Shown piece after piece: positions 34,369 to 42,234 of a stretch of 64,000 bases of DNA. The stretch's first letter is position 1; each line of letters opens with the position of its first letter. A model generated the notes under the pieces. The model ran no database searches and was not told the DNA's origin. It saw only the letters and a program-made list of their open reading frames with translations. The translations under genes were made by a program, and so were the position numbers. Origin of the DNA: Piscinibacterium candidicorallinum (GTDB lineage: Bacteria; Pseudomonadota; Gammaproteobacteria; Burkholderiales; Burkholderiaceae_C); contig NZ_CP180191.1 in NCBI RefSeq assembly GCF_047549485.1, positions 434,001-498,000 on the forward strand, in the 5' to 3' direction.

Positions 34369-36776
34369 CGTCTCGGACTCCAACGATTCAGAAGCAGAGC
34401 GTTGCTGATGACGCTGATCGACGACAGGGCCATGGCCGCGCCGGCGAGTACTGGCGAGAGCAGGCCGAACGCGGCCAGCGGGATGCCGATGGCGTTGTAG
34501 CCAAAGGCCCAGAAGAGGTTCTGGCGGATCTTGCGCACCGTGGCGCGCGAGATGTCGATGGCATCGGCCACGCGCGCCGGGTCATTGGCCATGAGCGTGA
34601 TGGCGGCGGTGTTCATGGCGACGTCCGACCCGCTGCCCATGGCCACGCCGACGTCTGCGGCGGCCAGCGCGGGCGCGTCATTGATGCCGTCGCCCACCAT
34701 GGCCACCGGGCCGAAGTGCTTGAGCTTCTCCACATGCGCGGCCTTGTCGCCAGGCAGCACCTGGGCGTGGATGTCTTCGATGCCGAGCAGCTCTCCGATG
34801 TGGCGCGCTGCGCTGGCGTGATCGCCGGAAAGCAGCACCGGGCGGATGTTCAGGCGCTTGAGTGCGGCAACTGCAGCGGCGCTCTGTGGTCGCGGCGTGT
34901 CGCCAAAGCCGATCATGCCGACGAGCTGGGGCTTTTCACTCCCGCCGGTCGCCGGCATGGCAGCCAGCCACGAGACCGAATGCCCCTGCGCCAGTGCAGT
35001 CGCTTCGGCGCGCGACAGCGCCGTGGTCGCCACGCCCAGCTGCGCCATGTAGCGCCCGCTGCCCAGCGCATAGGTCTGCGTGCCGATCCGCCCCTGCAGA
35101 CCGTAACCCGCAAGGGCCTGGATGTCATGCGCAACCGCAGGGTTTGCATCGCAGAGCGCGGCTGCATGCTCGATCAGGGCGTGGGCCAGCGGGTGCGCGC
35201 TGCCGGCGGACAGGGCCGCAGCCTTGCCCAGGAGTGCGGAGTCGCTCGCGCCTTCCGCGGCGGCCACATCGACCACGCGCGGCTGGCCGATCGTGAGTGT
35301 GCCGGTCTTGTCGAAGGCCACCACCTTGAGGCGGTGCGCGCGTTCCAGCGCCTCGGCGTCCTTGATCAGAATGCCATGCCGTGCGGCCACGCCGGTGCCG
35401 GCCATCAACGCCGCCGGTGTGGCCAAGCCCAGCGCGCAGGGGCAGGCGATGACCAGCACCGCCACCGCATTGATCAGCGCAGTGCTCCATTGCCCGGTGG
35501 CGAGACCCCATCCGAGCAGCGTGCCCAGCGCGATCACCAGCACCACGGGCACGAACACCGCGGCCACCTGGTCCACCAGGCGCTGCACGGGCGCCTTGCG
35601 GGTCTGCGCCTGCTCCACCTGATGCACGATGCGCGCGAGCAGGCTCTCGCGGCCGACGGCGCTGATGCGCGCCACCAGCCGCCCCTCGCCGTTCACGCTG
35701 CCGCCCACGATCGCGTCGCTCACCGTGCGAGCGACCGGCAGGCTCTCGCCCGTGAGCATGGATTCGTTGAGCTGGCTCGCGCCCTCGACGATCACGGCGT
35801 CTGCAGCCACGGCCTCGCCAGGGGCGACCAGCAGCAGATCGCCGACCTTGAGCTGGGCCGCGGGCAGGCTGCGCGGCTGCCCGTCGATCACCACGGTGGC
35901 GGTGTCCGGCGCCAGCGCTTGCAATGCGCGAATGGCCGCCGTGGTCCTGCGCTTGGCGCGCGCCTCGAGCCACTTGCCCAGCAGCACGAGCGTGATCACC
36001 ACCGCGGCACTCTCGAAGTACAGATGATGCGGATCGGCCCAGAGGTTGAACAGCGACAGCCCGAAGGCCGCGCTCGTGCCCAAGGCCACCAGCAGGTCCA
36101 TGTTGCCGCTGCCGGCTCGTGCTGCATGCCAGCCCGCGCGGTAGAAGCGCGCACCAAAGACAAACTGCACCGGCGTGGCCAGCAGCAGTTGCAGCCAGCC
36201 GGGCAGCATCCAGTGCTCGCCCCAGAGCAGACCCACCATCGGCAGCGCCAACGGCAGCGTGAGCAGGGCGCTGCCCAAGACGGCGAGGCTGTCCTTGCGC
36301 GCCTGTGTCTGCGCGAGCGCCTCGGCCTGCGCACGCTGCGCGTCGTCCTGCAGCGGGGTGCCGCGGTAGCCGGCGCGCTCCAGCGCCTGTGTGACTGCAG
36401 CGGTGGCGGTGCCGGCCAGCAGCTGCACGTGCGCCCGCTCGTCGGCCAGATTGACGGTGACTCTCAGTACGCCAGGTACTTGCACCAGCGCGCGTTCGAC
36501 GCGGCTGGCGCACGCGGCGCAGGTCATGCCGCTGATCTGCAGGTCCACACTCAGCTGGGGCACGGCAAAGCCGGTGCGCTCGATGGCCTGCACCGCGGCC
36601 GCGGCGGCGTCCGCCAGGCGGCTGCTCTTGGGCGGCTCGACGTCCAGCCGGGCAGACTCCGTGGCCAGGTTCACCGTGGCCTGCCGCACGCCAGGCACGG
36701 TGGCGAGTGCACGCTCCACCCGCGCCACGCAGGAGGCGCAGGTCATGCCGGAGATGGGGAGGGTCAGGGTCTGCAT
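34365..36776 (-). CDS. copA: Cu(I)-exporting P1B-type ATPase
   Basis: An 803-residue inner-membrane copper exporter. Two N-terminal HMA domains carry Cys-Ala-Ser-Cys (13-16) and Cys-Ala-Ala-Cys. The core shows the Cys-Pro-Cys translocation motif, Asp-Lys-Thr-Gly-Thr phosphorylation site, Ser-Ala-His-Pro, and Gly-Asp-Gly-Ile-Asn-Asp-Ala-Pro, with eight predicted helices. ATG 36776 gives the usual start; a TTG lies four codons before. First gene of copA-cueR-dmeF, divergent from copZ. Confidence 0.96.
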   Translation of the reverse strand: MQTLTLPISGMTCASCVARVERALATVPGVRQATVNLATESARLDVEPPKSSRLADAAAAAVQAIERTGFAVPQLSVDLQISGMTCAACASRVERALVQVPGVLRVTVNLADERAHVQLLAGTATAAVTQALERAGYRGTPLQDDAQRAQAEALAQTQARKDSLAVLGSALLTLPLALPMVGLLWGEHWMLPGWLQLLLATPVQFVFGARFYRAGWHAARAGSGNMDLLVALGTSAAFGLSLFNLWADPHHLYFESAAVVITLVLLGKWLEARAKRRTTAAIRALQALAPDTATVVIDGQPRSLPAAQLKVGDLLLVAPGEAVAADAVIVEGASQLNESMLTGESLPVARTVSDAIVGGSVNGEGRLVARISAVGRESLLARIVHQVEQAQTRKAPVQRLVDQVAAVFVPVVLVIALGTLLGWGLATGQWSTALINAVAVLVIACPCALGLATPAALMAGTGVAARHGILIKDAEALERAHRLKVVAFDKTGTLTIGQPRVVDVAAAEGASDSALLGKAAALSAGSAHPLAHALIEHAAALCDANPAVAHDIQALAGYGLQGRIGTQTYALGSGRYMAQLGVATTALSRAEATALAQGHSVSWLAAMPATGGSEKPQLVGMIGFGDTPRPQSAAAVAALKRLNIRPVLLSGDHASAARHIGELLGIEDIHAQVLPGDKAAHVEKLKHFGPVAMVGDGINDAPALAAADVGVAMGSGSDVAMNTAAITLMANDPARVADAIDISRATVRKIRQNLFWAFGYNAIGIPLAAFGLLSPVLAGAAMALSSISVISNALLLNRWSPRR

Positions 36777-36821
36777 GGTTGGGGCCAAACCGCCGCTTGA
36801 GTGCGCGGCGGTTTGGCACGT

Positions 36822-36858
36822 GGATACAGACTCAAGCTTCCCATGATGTGAGGGTCAA
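36822..36858 (-). promoter_or_regulatory. Candidate CueR-controlled promoter of copA
   Basis: On the minus strand TTGACC (36858-36853) is followed by a long spacer containing an imperfect dyad (plus-strand CTTCCC at 36837-36842 against GTGAGG at 36848-36853) and AAGCTTGAGTCTG. A long spacer with a dyad between -35 and -10 is the MerR-family promoter pattern, and the sequence matches the copZ-side promoter TTGACCCT...GGnAAGCTnnAGTCTG. Confidence 0.6.
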
Positions 36859-36922
36859 GGCCAGCGGCGAGCTGTGTGGCCTTGTGTCTGATCAAGTCCG
36901 GCAGGATCGAACTGCGCCGGCC

Positions 36923-36953
36923 TTGACCCTGCCCCGTGGCAAGCTGCAGTCTG
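36923..36953 (+). promoter_or_regulatory. Candidate CueR-controlled promoter of copZ
   Basis: TTGACC (36923-36928) is followed by a 19-bp spacer with the dyad CTGCC-CCGT-GGCAAG, then CAGTCT as -10. It mirrors the copA promoter on the other strand, so copper should induce both genes together. Confidence 0.62.
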
Positions 36954-36979
36954 AGCAGGAACACTTGGAAGACATCACC

Positions 36980-37183
36980 ATGATTCGAATGCACGTCCCC
37001 GACATGACCTGCGGCGGTTGCGCCGCCGCCATCACCCGCGCCCTGCAAAGCGCGGACACGCAGGCGCAGATTCAAATCGACTTGCCCGGCCATCAGGTGA
37101 GTGTGCAAAGCCGCCTGAGGGCGGATCAAGTCTTGAATGCGCTCAAGACCGCCGGCTTCACGCCCGAGCTGCAAGCGGCCTGA
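36980..37183 (+). CDS. copZ: Copper chaperone, HMA domain
   Basis: A 67-residue single-HMA protein with Met-Thr-Cys-Gly-Gly-Cys (Met9 to Cys14), the cytoplasmic Cu(I) carrier that hands copper to CopA. The frame is open from 36707, but ATG 36980 gives the standard length; translation upstream is a shadow of copA. It sits behind a CueR-type promoter and ends in a convergent gap with a repeat hairpin. Confidence 0.92.
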   Translation: MIRMHVPDMTCGGCAAAITRALQSADTQAQIQIDLPGHQVSVQSRLRADQVLNALKTAGFTPELQAA

Positions 37184-37205
37184 GGCGAAGCCCGCATCCC
37201 GCCAC

Positions 37206-37271
37206 GCAGATCAGTTGGTGCGGCTCTTCAGGTCAAAGTGGCTGGAGAAGCCCGCCAGACAAGCGGAAAGC
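37206..37271. repeat. Hairpin-bearing dispersed repeat, copy 2 (convergent gap)
   Basis: TCTTCAGGTCAAAGTG... to CCAGACAAGCGGAAAG aligns without gaps over 46 bp with the element at 4982-5046 (about 8 differences). The inverted repeat is less perfect than in copy 1. It lies between copZ and the converging membrane-protein gene. Confidence 0.6.
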
Positions 37272-37309
37272 CGTATCCAGTGCCGCGCTGGCGGACGGCG
37301 CTGTGGGCG

Positions 37310-37693
37310 CTAGAAGAACAGCACCGGCGCTACGAACGCGAAGAAGGCGCCCACCAGGTAGATCGCCACCGACACGCCGTACACCCAGGCCGAAATGCGC
37401 CGGGTGCGCATGCAGGTGGCGGCCAGGGCGGGGTCTGTGGGGCAGGGCTCGAAACGGGCGCGCCATTGCAGCCAGCCAGCCAGAGCGAGCATGACGCCCG
37501 CCGCGGCAAACACCCAGGCCGAGCGCTCCGAGAACCACACCAGCGCCGGTACGGCCGAGACCAGCCCCGCCAGTGCCGCGCCCGCACCGACGGCCACCAG
37601 CAGCGCGGGCAGCGCGCAGCAGATCAGCGTGCCGCCGCTGGTGAACAGCGACAGCAGGCTGGCTGTGCGAGAGGCGTTGGTGGTGGGCGTCAT
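37310..37693 (-). CDS. Small membrane protein with a Cys-Cys helix, possible metal transporter
   Basis: A 127-residue inner-membrane protein with about four helices. The first holds Thr-Leu-Ile-Cys-Cys-Ala-Leu-Pro (vicinal Cys, as in MerT helix 1), and a loop contains Cys-Pro-Thr-Asp-Pro ... Cys. Together with the upstream MerP-like gene (22 bp before) it recalls the MerT/MerP pairing, but it is not clearly a MerT homologue. A role in metal passage across the inner membrane is inferred from the Cys residues and neighbours. Confidence 0.6.
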   Translation of the reverse strand: MTPTTNASRTASLLSLFTSGGTLICCALPALLVAVGAGAALAGLVSAVPALVWFSERSAWVFAAAGVMLALAGWLQWRARFEPCPTDPALAATCMRTRRISAWVYGVSVAIYLVGAFFAFVAPVLFF

Positions 37694-37715
37694 GACTGCG
37701 GCGCGGGTAGGCGGG

Positions 37716-38048
37716 TTACTTCTTGACGTACTGCGCCTTGATGGCGGCCACCGTCTGCGGCACGTATTCGGCCTTGACCACGTCGTAGCCGGCGTCCTTG
37801 ATGTCGGCCTTGAACTTGTCCAGCGCCATGGTCTGGCCCGGCTTGAGCTGCACGGCCACGACCTTGTTCTTCAGGTCAACGAACACAGCCTGCGTGGCAG
37901 CCTGCTTGGTCATCTTCATCTCGATGCCCTGCGCGCAGAAGGCGCAGACCATGCCGTTGACTTCGGCGCGGATGGTCTGGACGCCTTCGGCGGCCTGAGC
38001 GGCCAGGGCGGATGCAGCCAGGGCCGCGGCGATGACGAGCTTCTTCAT
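37716..38048 (-). CDS. Periplasmic heavy-metal-associated (MerP-like) protein
   Basis: A 110-residue exported protein: signal peptide to Ala-Gln-Ala (about 19), then an HMA fold with Gly-Met-Val-Cys-Ala-Phe-Cys as the metal site. The variant Cys-Ala-Phe-Cys differs from the Cys-Ala-Ala-Cys of MerP. ATG 38048 fits the signal peptide; the frame runs 11 codons upstream. It lies between the outer-membrane-like protein and the Cys-Cys membrane protein on the same strand, spaced 22 bp from each. Confidence 0.85.
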   Translation of the reverse strand: MKKLVIAAALAASALAAQAAEGVQTIRAEVNGMVCAFCAQGIEMKMTKQAATQAVFVDLKNKVVAVQLKPGQTMALDKFKADIKDAGYDVVKAEYVPQTVAAIKAQYVKK

Positions 38049-38070
38049 ATCGGACTCCTTCACAACGAAC

Positions 38071-38763
38071 TCAGAACGCAAAAACCTTCATGACCGCCAC
38101 GCGGGGCTTGCCCTCCGTGTTGGCGCCCACTTCAACGTACAAACTCTTGTGGATCATGCGCAGGAAGGGCGTGACCTCCACCTTGTCGTCAAAGCGCGGC
38201 ATGCGCTTGGCTTCGACCACGAGCCAGGGCTGCCATTCATCGAAGTTCACTTCGTAGAACGAGAACCCGGCCTGGGCCTTGTAGGTGTCGTACTGCAGAC
38301 CGCCCTTGCCGCGCAAAGTTGCAGCAGATACCAGCGTGTACAGGCGGGTGGTTTCCCAATCGAATTGCACCATCGGCATCCAGCCCGTGCGATCCGCCAT
38401 GCGGTGGCCGCTGGGGTGGGTCTCGCGGGTGGTGCCCACGTCCAGCGCAAACCACAGGTTGGCCTGGGAGTCCGGGCGGTTCCAGCGCGCGACGCGGCGC
38501 ACGTAGTTCACCCCGGTGTGCTCCACCCGGTGCGGGCTGCCGTCCATCTTCCAGCGGTGATACCCCACGCCGAGCGCGTCCTTGCCGGTGAAGGCTCGGT
38601 TGATCATCCAGTCCTGATTGAGTTCGCTGGCCTCACCCATGACCATCCAGGAATCCTTGAAGCCGGTGAGCGGGCCGGCGTTGACCAGTGCCGGCAGGGC
38701 AAGCAGCGCGCAGGCCAGCAGGCGTGCGGCGCGGGGCATTGACGGTGCAAACGTGAATCTCAT
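38071..38763 (-). CDS. Exported beta-rich protein, probably a small outer-membrane barrel
   Basis: A 230-residue protein with a signal peptide cleaved near Val-Asn-Ala (about 29). The mature part has regular alternation of hydrophobic residues and ends in Lys-Val-Phe-Ala-Phe, the outer-membrane insertion signature. No family is recognised. It is the first gene of a three-gene unit with the periplasmic HMA protein and the Cys-Cys membrane protein, so a metal-related envelope role is plausible. Confidence 0.6.
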   Translation of the reverse strand: MRFTFAPSMPRAARLLACALLALPALVNAGPLTGFKDSWMVMGEASELNQDWMINRAFTGKDALGVGYHRWKMDGSPHRVEHTGVNYVRRVARWNRPDSQANLWFALDVGTTRETHPSGHRMADRTGWMPMVQFDWETTRLYTLVSAATLRGKGGLQYDTYKAQAGFSFYEVNFDEWQPWLVVEAKRMPRFDDKVEVTPFLRMIHKSLYVEVGANTEGKPRVAVMKVFAF

Positions 38764-38826
38764 GCCGCCACTATGGACATTGCCATTGTGGGAAGCTCAA
38801 GCCGCGCGACGCGGCACGGCGGCGCG

Positions 38827-38840
38827 CCGGGGAAACCCGG
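38827..38840. terminator. Short GC hairpin between converging units
   Basis: CCGGG-GAAA-CCCGG forms a compact stem with a GNRA-type tetraloop just beyond the anti-sigma gene. No T-run follows, so terminator function is tentative. Confidence 0.3.
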
Positions 38841-38854
38841 ACTCGCCGCGCCGC

Positions 38855-39046
38855 TCAGGCTTCCGATTCGTCCCGGTAGGCGCGCCAGGCCTTCATGCGC
38901 ACGCTCAGCACCTTGTTCTGGCGCACAAAGATGGAACATGCATCACAGGCGAGCAGGTGCAGACGCAGGCTCAGCCGCTCGAAGAGGCTGAGGTTTCGGT
39001 CCTGCGACTGCAGGACCATGACGAAGACTTCTCTGCACGTTTTCAT
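38855..39046 (-). CDS. Short zinc-finger (zf-HC2) protein, probable anti-sigma factor
   Basis: A 63-residue protein with the zinc-binding anti-sigma pattern Cys4 ... His30-x3-Cys34-x2-Cys37 and no transmembrane segment, so it would act in the cytoplasm. It starts 1 bp after the stop of the ECF sigma gene, consistent with co-translation and partner function. The open frame upstream overlaps the sigma gene and is ignored. Confidence 0.75.
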   Translation of the reverse strand: MKTCREVFVMVLQSQDRNLSLFERLSLRLHLLACDACSIFVRQNKVLSVRMKAWRAYRDESEA

Positions 39047-39047
39047 T

Positions 39048-39701
39048 TCAGGTGTTCTTGGCCGCCTGCCCGAACCAGTTGACTTCGAGACATTCGCGCA
39101 GACGTGCGCGCGCTCGATGCAGCAGGACCCATGCATTCGTCGGCGTGACGCCCAATGCCTTACAGATCTCCTCAGTCTCCAGCTCCATCCACTCGCGCAT
39201 CATGAACAGGCGGCCCTGCGTGCTCGGGAGTTTCTCCACGCAGGCTTCCAGCGCGGCAAAGAAGGCCCCGCGTTCGTAGTCGCCCTCGGGATTACCCCAG
39301 TCCGTGGGCTTCTCTCGCCAGTGGCCCGTGCTGTCGAACAGGGCGTCGAGCATGTCGGATTCACTCTCGTCGTCCTCGCGGCTGATCTGCACCCAGCGCT
39401 GGCCGGCGCGCAGAACGTCGATGATCTTGTGTTTCAGGATGCCGGTGACGTAGGTGCGCAGCTGGCTCTTGCCGGCAAAGGCCTGGGGTTTCTCGAGCAC
39501 GGCCAGCAGGGTGTCGGAGACGCAGTCCTCCGCGGTGGCTTCGTCGCGCAGCTGCAGGCGGGCGTACTTGAGCAGGGCGGGGCGCAGGGCTTCCAGATCG
39601 GCGGGCTGCGGGGCATGCGCGGCAGACCCTTGCGGGGGCGCGCCGGAATCGGTTGAGCTTGGCATGGCTGGATTGTGCGGGTGTGGCGCAAGGGCGTCCA
39701 T
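39048..39701 (-). CDS. ECF RNA polymerase sigma factor
   Basis: A sigma-70 family factor of about 217 residues. Region 2 spans Tyr-Ala-Arg-Leu-Gln-Leu ... Ile-Ile-Asp-Val-Leu-Arg (about 45-100), and region 4 contains Met-Arg-Glu-Trp-Met-Glu-Leu-Glu-Thr-Glu-Glu-Ile and Val-Leu-Leu-His-Arg-Ala-Arg near the end. Starts at GTG 39710, ATG 39701 or ATG 39665 are possible; the N-terminal tail is low-complexity. It is followed at once by the zinc-finger gene. Target promoters are unknown; the adjacent metal or envelope genes are candidates. Confidence 0.88.
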   Translation of the reverse strand: MDALAPHPHNPAMPSSTDSGAPPQGSAAHAPQPADLEALRPALLKYARLQLRDEATAEDCVSDTLLAVLEKPQAFAGKSQLRTYVTGILKHKIIDVLRAGQRWVQISREDDESESDMLDALFDSTGHWREKPTDWGNPEGDYERGAFFAALEACVEKLPSTQGRLFMMREWMELETEEICKALGVTPTNAWVLLHRARARLRECLEVNWFGQAAKNT

Positions 39702-39803
39702 CCCCGGCACCCACTGGCCGGCCGAGTGATCCGCGCGGCGCGACAGTGGCCCTCATTAAGATTGGCGCCAATCCCGCCGACCCGACCGTACCGGAACCAC
39801 CCG

Positions 39804-40691
39804 ATGACCGAAGCCACGACCCCCAAGCACGAAGCCGCCCGCATCCTCGTCGAGGCCATGCCCTACATCCGCCGCTACTACGGCAGGACCCTGGTGGTGA
39901 AGTACGGCGGCAACGCGATGGTGGACCCGCAGCTGCAGGCCGCCTTTGCGCAGGACGTGGTGCTGCTCAAGCTCGTGGGCATGAATCCGATCGTGGTGCA
40001 CGGCGGCGGCCCGCAGATCGATCAGGCGCTGGACCGCCTGGGCAAGAAGGGCACCTTCATCCAGGGCATGCGCGTCACCGACAAGGAGACCATGGACGTG
40101 GTCGAGTGGGTGCTCGGCGGCGAGGTGCAGCAGGACATCGTCGGCCTCATCAACCACGCCGGCGGCAAGGCCGTGGGTCTGACCGGGCGCGACGGCGGCC
40201 TGATCCGCGCGCGCAAGCTCCTGATGAAGGACATGAAGGATCCGAGCATCACCCACGACGTAGGCCAGGTCGGCGAGATCGAGAAGATCGACCCCTCGGT
40301 GGTGAAGGCCCTGCAGGACGACCAGTTCATCCCGGTCATCTCGCCGATCGGCTTTGGCGACGACAACGAGAGCTACAACATCAATGCAGATCTGGTGGCC
40401 GGCAAGCTGGCCGAGGTGCTGAAGGCCGAAAAGCTCGTGCTGCTCACCAACACGCCCGGCGTGCTGGACAAGAACGGCAACCTGCTCACCGGGCTGACCA
40501 GCAAGCGCATTGACGAGCTGTTCGAGGACGGCACGATCTCCGGCGGCATGCTGCCCAAGATTTCTTCGGCGCTCGAAGCTGCCAAGAGCGGCGTGAACAG
40601 CGTGCACATCATTGACGGCCGCGTGCCGCACGCCCTGCTGCTGGAGATCCTGACCGACTCCGGCGTGGGCACAATGATCCGCAGCCATTGA
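39804..40691 (+). CDS. argB: Acetylglutamate kinase
   Basis: A 295-residue enzyme phosphorylating N-acetylglutamate in arginine synthesis. Lys-Tyr-Gly-Gly-Asn-Ala-Met near 31, His-Gly-Gly-Gly-Pro-Gln-Ile near 66 and Asn-Ile-Asn-Ala-Asp in the second half are the amino-acid-kinase signatures. ATG 39804 is chosen within a longer open frame because it gives the conserved N-terminus. It is the first gene of the argB / pyrimidine-nucleotidase / slmA block seen in betaproteobacteria. Confidence 0.96.
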   Translation: MTEATTPKHEAARILVEAMPYIRRYYGRTLVVKYGGNAMVDPQLQAAFAQDVVLLKLVGMNPIVVHGGGPQIDQALDRLGKKGTFIQGMRVTDKETMDVVEWVLGGEVQQDIVGLINHAGGKAVGLTGRDGGLIRARKLLMKDMKDPSITHDVGQVGEIEKIDPSVVKALQDDQFIPVISPIGFGDDNESYNINADLVAGKLAEVLKAEKLVLLTNTPGVLDKNGNLLTGLTSKRIDELFEDGTISGGMLPKISSALEAAKSGVNSVHIIDGRVPHALLLEILTDSGVGTMIRSH

Positions 40692-40698
40692 TGCCGCA

Positions 40699-40850
40699 GC
40701 ATGGGCGGCGTGAGATGCGCGGCGTGAAAATTCACTAAAGATCGGCCGAGATCCGCTTGCCACAAGCGGGAAGCGGCAAATTCGATATTTCAATCAAACG
40801 TTGAAAATAATCATCCTTCGGGTCAATAAATCAACATTTGATTGAAAATT
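40699..40850. repeat. AT-rich dispersed element, copy 2: hairpin plus two 41-bp-spaced dyads
   Basis: Aligns with 10966-11112 from GGCGGCGTGAnATGC onward. It has the hairpin CCGCTTG-CCA-CAAGCGG (about 40753-40769), then TTTCAA-TCAAACG-TTGAAA (40788-40806) and AATCAA-CATTTGA-TTGAAA (40829-40847), again 41 bp apart. It lies between argB and the pyrimidine nucleotidase gene, ending about 26 bp before the latter, so it could influence that gene's expression. Confidence 0.6.
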
Positions 40851-40875
40851 AACCAGACGGTCCCGCCCTTCATCC

Positions 40876-41604
40876 ATGCCCGGCATCTGGTTTTTCGACC
40901 TCGACAACACTCTGCACAACGCCAGCCACGCCATCTTTGGCGGCATGGACGAGCGCATCAACCAGTGGATCATCCAGCACCTGCAGGTCGGCGCGGCCGA
41001 GGCCGACCGCATCCGCCGCGAGCACTGGCGCCGCTATGGCGCCACGCTGATCGGCCTGGTGAGACACCACGGCGTGGACGGCCTTCAGTATCTGGAAGAC
41101 ACGCACCGCTTCGACCCGCGGCCGCTGATGCGCTTTGAGCGCGGCCTGGCGCTCAAGCTGGCGCCGCTGCCCGGGCGCAAGATGCTGCTGACCAATGCGC
41201 CGTCCATCTACTCGCGCCGCGTGATGGCCGAGCTGGATCTGGATCGCCGCTTTCACGGCCACGTCGCCATCGATCACATGCGCGTGTTCGGCCAGTTCGC
41301 ACCCAAGCCCAGCAAGCGCATGCTGCGCCAGCTGCTGGCGCGGCATCGCATCCAGCCCCATCAGGCCGTGCTGGTGGAAGACTCCGTGGCCAACCTCAAG
41401 GCTGCGCGCGCGATTGGCATGCGCACCGTGCTCGTGCGCGGTTACACCCGCGGCGCGGTGCGATCAAGTGGGTATGTACCCGCTCACAGCGCACACCAAT
41501 CGGGGCGGGCTTCTTGCGTGGACTGCTGTGTACACTCCGTCGCCCATTTGCGCCGCAAGGCCTGGCTGATTTCTTCTCTGGATCGCACACTCGCCGATGT
41601 CTGA
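40876..41604 (+). CDS. Pyrimidine 5'-nucleotidase (HAD superfamily)
   Basis: A 242-residue HAD phosphatase of the Sdt1/PPN type that dephosphorylates pyrimidine nucleotides. The catalytic loop Phe-Phe-Asp-Leu-Asp-Asn-Thr-Leu (6-13) is at the N-terminus, then Leu-Leu-Thr-Asn-Ala (motif II), Lys-Pro-Ser (motif III) and Val-Glu-Asp-Ser-Val-Ala-Asn-Leu (motif IV). A C-terminal tail of about 40 residues past the core, with several Cys, is unusual. It overlaps slmA by 8 bp. Confidence 0.9.
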   Translation: MPGIWFFDLDNTLHNASHAIFGGMDERINQWIIQHLQVGAAEADRIRREHWRRYGATLIGLVRHHGVDGLQYLEDTHRFDPRPLMRFERGLALKLAPLPGRKMLLTNAPSIYSRRVMAELDLDRRFHGHVAIDHMRVFGQFAPKPSKRMLRQLLARHRIQPHQAVLVEDSVANLKAARAIGMRTVLVRGYTRGAVRSSGYVPAHSAHQSGRASCVDCCVHSVAHLRRKAWLISSLDRTLADV

Positions 41605-42205
41605 AGCCCCAAGCCAAGAGGCGCCTACCCGCAAGCGCCCGAAACCCGGCGAACGCCGCCTGCAGATCCTGCAGACCCTGGCCGAAATGCTTGAACACCC
41701 CAAGGGCGAGCGCGTCACCACCGCACTCCTGGCCAGCAAGCTCGATGTCTCCGAAGCCGCGCTCTACCGCCACTTTGCGAGCAAGGCGCAGATGTACGAG
41801 GGCCTGATCGAGTTCATCGAGACCAGCGTCTTCGGGCTCATCAATCAGATCACCGCGCAGGAAGAAGACGGTCTGAAGCAGACCGGCAGCATCGTGGCCA
41901 TGCTGCTCAAGTTCGCCGTGAGCAACCGCGGCATGACCCGCGTGCTGATCGGTGATGCGCTCGTGCTTGAAGACGAGCGCCTGCAGCTGCGCATCAACCA
42001 GTTTGTGGACCGCGTGGAAGCCGCCGTGCGCCAGAGCTTGCGCACCGCCGCCACTCAGGGTCAGCTGGCCGACAGCGACCCCGGCGCCCGCGCCGGCGTG
42101 ATCGTGGCCGCCGTGCTCGGCCGCTGGCACCGCTATGCCAAGTCCGGCTTCAAGTTGGACCCGGCCCAGGGCATCGACGCGCAACTGCGCGTCCTCCTTA
42201 CCTGA
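41597..42205 (+). CDS. slmA: Nucleoid occlusion factor SlmA (TetR family)
   Basis: A 202-residue DNA-binding protein that stops FtsZ assembly over unsegregated chromosomes. It matches SlmA through the N-terminal Arg-Arg-Leu-Gln-Ile-Leu-Gln-Thr-Leu, the helix-turn-helix Val-Ser-Glu-Ala-Ala-Leu-Tyr-Arg-His-Phe-Ala-Ser-Lys, and Ile-Glu-Phe-Ile-Glu. Start ATG 41597 overlaps the previous gene. The 3' end, including the stop codon, lies in a 25-bp tandem duplication. Confidence 0.94.
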   Translation: MSEAPSQEAPTRKRPKPGERRLQILQTLAEMLEHPKGERVTTALLASKLDVSEAALYRHFASKAQMYEGLIEFIETSVFGLINQITAQEEDGLKQTGSIVAMLLKFAVSNRGMTRVLIGDALVLEDERLQLRINQFVDRVEAAVRQSLRTAATQGQLADSDPGARAGVIVAAVLGRWHRYAKSGFKLDPAQGIDAQLRVLLT

Positions 42206-42234
42206 GCAGCTGCGCGTCCTGCTTACCTGAGCAT
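42185..42234. repeat. 25-bp tandem duplication at the slmA 3' end
   Basis: CTGCGCGTCCTCCTTACCTG... (42185-42209) is repeated at 42210-42234 with two differences. The first unit encodes the last SlmA codons and stop. The second runs up to the end of the converging EamA gene. Confidence 0.85.
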
